From: Alphaproteobacteria bacterium 32-64-14
GTDB lineage: Bacteria; Pseudomonadota; Alphaproteobacteria; Caulobacterales; Hyphomonadaceae
NCBI GenBank assembly: GCA_002280725.1
Contig: NCEM01000015.1
Coordinates: forward strand, 26,327-90,326
Direction: 5' to 3'
DNA length: 64,000 bases
Within the stretch, counting starts at the first letter, position 1. Each line of letters starts with the position of its first letter. The notes under the pieces are model-generated. The model saw only the letters and a list, made by a program, of their open reading frames with translations, was not told the DNA's origin and searched no databases. The position numbers and the translations under genes are program-made. Below, one piece after another: positions 63,663-64,000 of the stretch.

Positions 63663-64000
63663 GACGCAACGCTATCCGAAGGCCGGGACAGGCTCAACCG
63701 AGCCCCACCCCATCTGAATCGCGCATTTTGGCCGGAAGTAGGCGGGAACCGCCAATTGCCAGCCTGCGACTCGCGCCGCCCCAATCGCGTTGCGATTGAT
63801 GGAGGCAAACCGCCAGCGCCTCTTTCCTCCCTCAGTCGCCCCGCGACTGGGGGGTGAGCGACGGCGCCGAAGGCGCGATTTGGTCCGGGGGACCAAATCG
63901 GGAAGCGAACGCCCGGCAGGGCAAGATCGCGACGTCTTCGTCGCGAGACAAGGGGGTCTCTCGACTACGCGCCAACACCCCGCCCACCGCGCCTCGTCCT
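63663..64000. repeat. Gene-free stretch with a cluster of hairpins
   Basis: No protein is convincing in these 338 bases. They hold a 10-bp stem (63877-63886 with 63890-63899, GATTTGGTCC arms) and an 8-bp stem at 63927-63946 (TCGCGACG arms). A CAGTCGC/GCGACTG hairpin lies near 63830. Ten bases of the 31-bp repeat begin at 63991. Together they look like a mosaic of short dispersed repeats. Confidence 0.55.

Noticed and set aside
61515..63857. A 780-codon open frame on the plus strand
   Set aside because: It is antisense to the large TPR lipoprotein, with an Arg-rich composition and no recognisable motifs.

Overview
The window is a continuous stretch of high-GC chromosome from an alphaproteobacterium. 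The best guess is Caulobacterales, perhaps Hyphomonadaceae. This rests on the gene order rpmH-rnpA-yidC-yihA-...-argB-...-dapD, a nadABC operon with a NadQ-type (Nudix-like) regulator and its operators, GTG and TTG starts, and short palindromic repeats of the GTCATCCCGG type. Nearly every gene is housekeeping or envelope-related. I see no phage, transposase, CRISPR array, rRNA or tRNA gene. Genus-level placement is inference.

Layout. 1-4.0 kb: the 3' end of a gamma-glutamyltransferase, a DUF4142 lipoprotein and an orphan sensor kinase. 4.1-13.4 kb: a long plus-strand run with ribosome and membrane biogenesis genes (rpmH, rnpA, yidC, yihA), an ABC-2 exporter pair, argB, a two-repeat DUF1036 protein, dapD, a DUF3052 protein and a SpoU methyltransferase. 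13.4-18.8 kb: a lipoprotein, a carboxylesterase, an RfbB-like protein that has lost its catalytic residues, and a frameshifted cytochrome c/PQQ propeller dehydrogenase. 18.8-25.2 kb: rpsU, purA, a membrane-anchored nuclease, a pterin cluster (FolM-like SDR, FolB, and a QueD-like protein with Tyr in place of the catalytic Cys) and an ABC-F ATPase. 25.5-30 kb: a ThDP enzyme, a voltage-sensor-type K+ channel with a C-terminal zinc ribbon, a dihydroorotase-family protein and a 49-residue membrane protein.

30-38 kb is the NAD region. An HD phosphohydrolase, a tyrosine-phosphatase-like protein and NadQ form one operon. Next comes nadA-x-y-nadB-nadC, where x and y are paralogous exported four-cysteine proteins. 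Two 21-bp palindromes upstream of nadA fit a NadQ operator pair. 38-52.5 kb: a SleB-like hydrolase, a 450-bp non-coding gap, ppdK, then glyS and glyQ separated by about 6.5 kb. The separating genes encode small envelope proteins, a glutaminyl cyclase and two tandem glutathione-transferase-fold lipoproteins. 52.7-64 kb: a GIY-YIG protein, a soluble PAS-PAS chemoreceptor, small membrane proteins, a TrmN6-like methyltransferase, a polyprenyl diphosphate synthase, a WecA/MraY-type phosphosugar transferase, ispE and two large TPR lipoproteins.

The most unusual features are the lipid-anchored GST pair, the exported pair inside the nad operon, the catalytically stripped RfbB homologue, the QueD-like Cys-to-Tyr protein beside FolM and FolB, and two exactly 100-bp palindromic repeats about 9.8 kb apart that bracket the split glyQ/glyS region. 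None is a demonstrated new system. They are the leads I consider worth checking.
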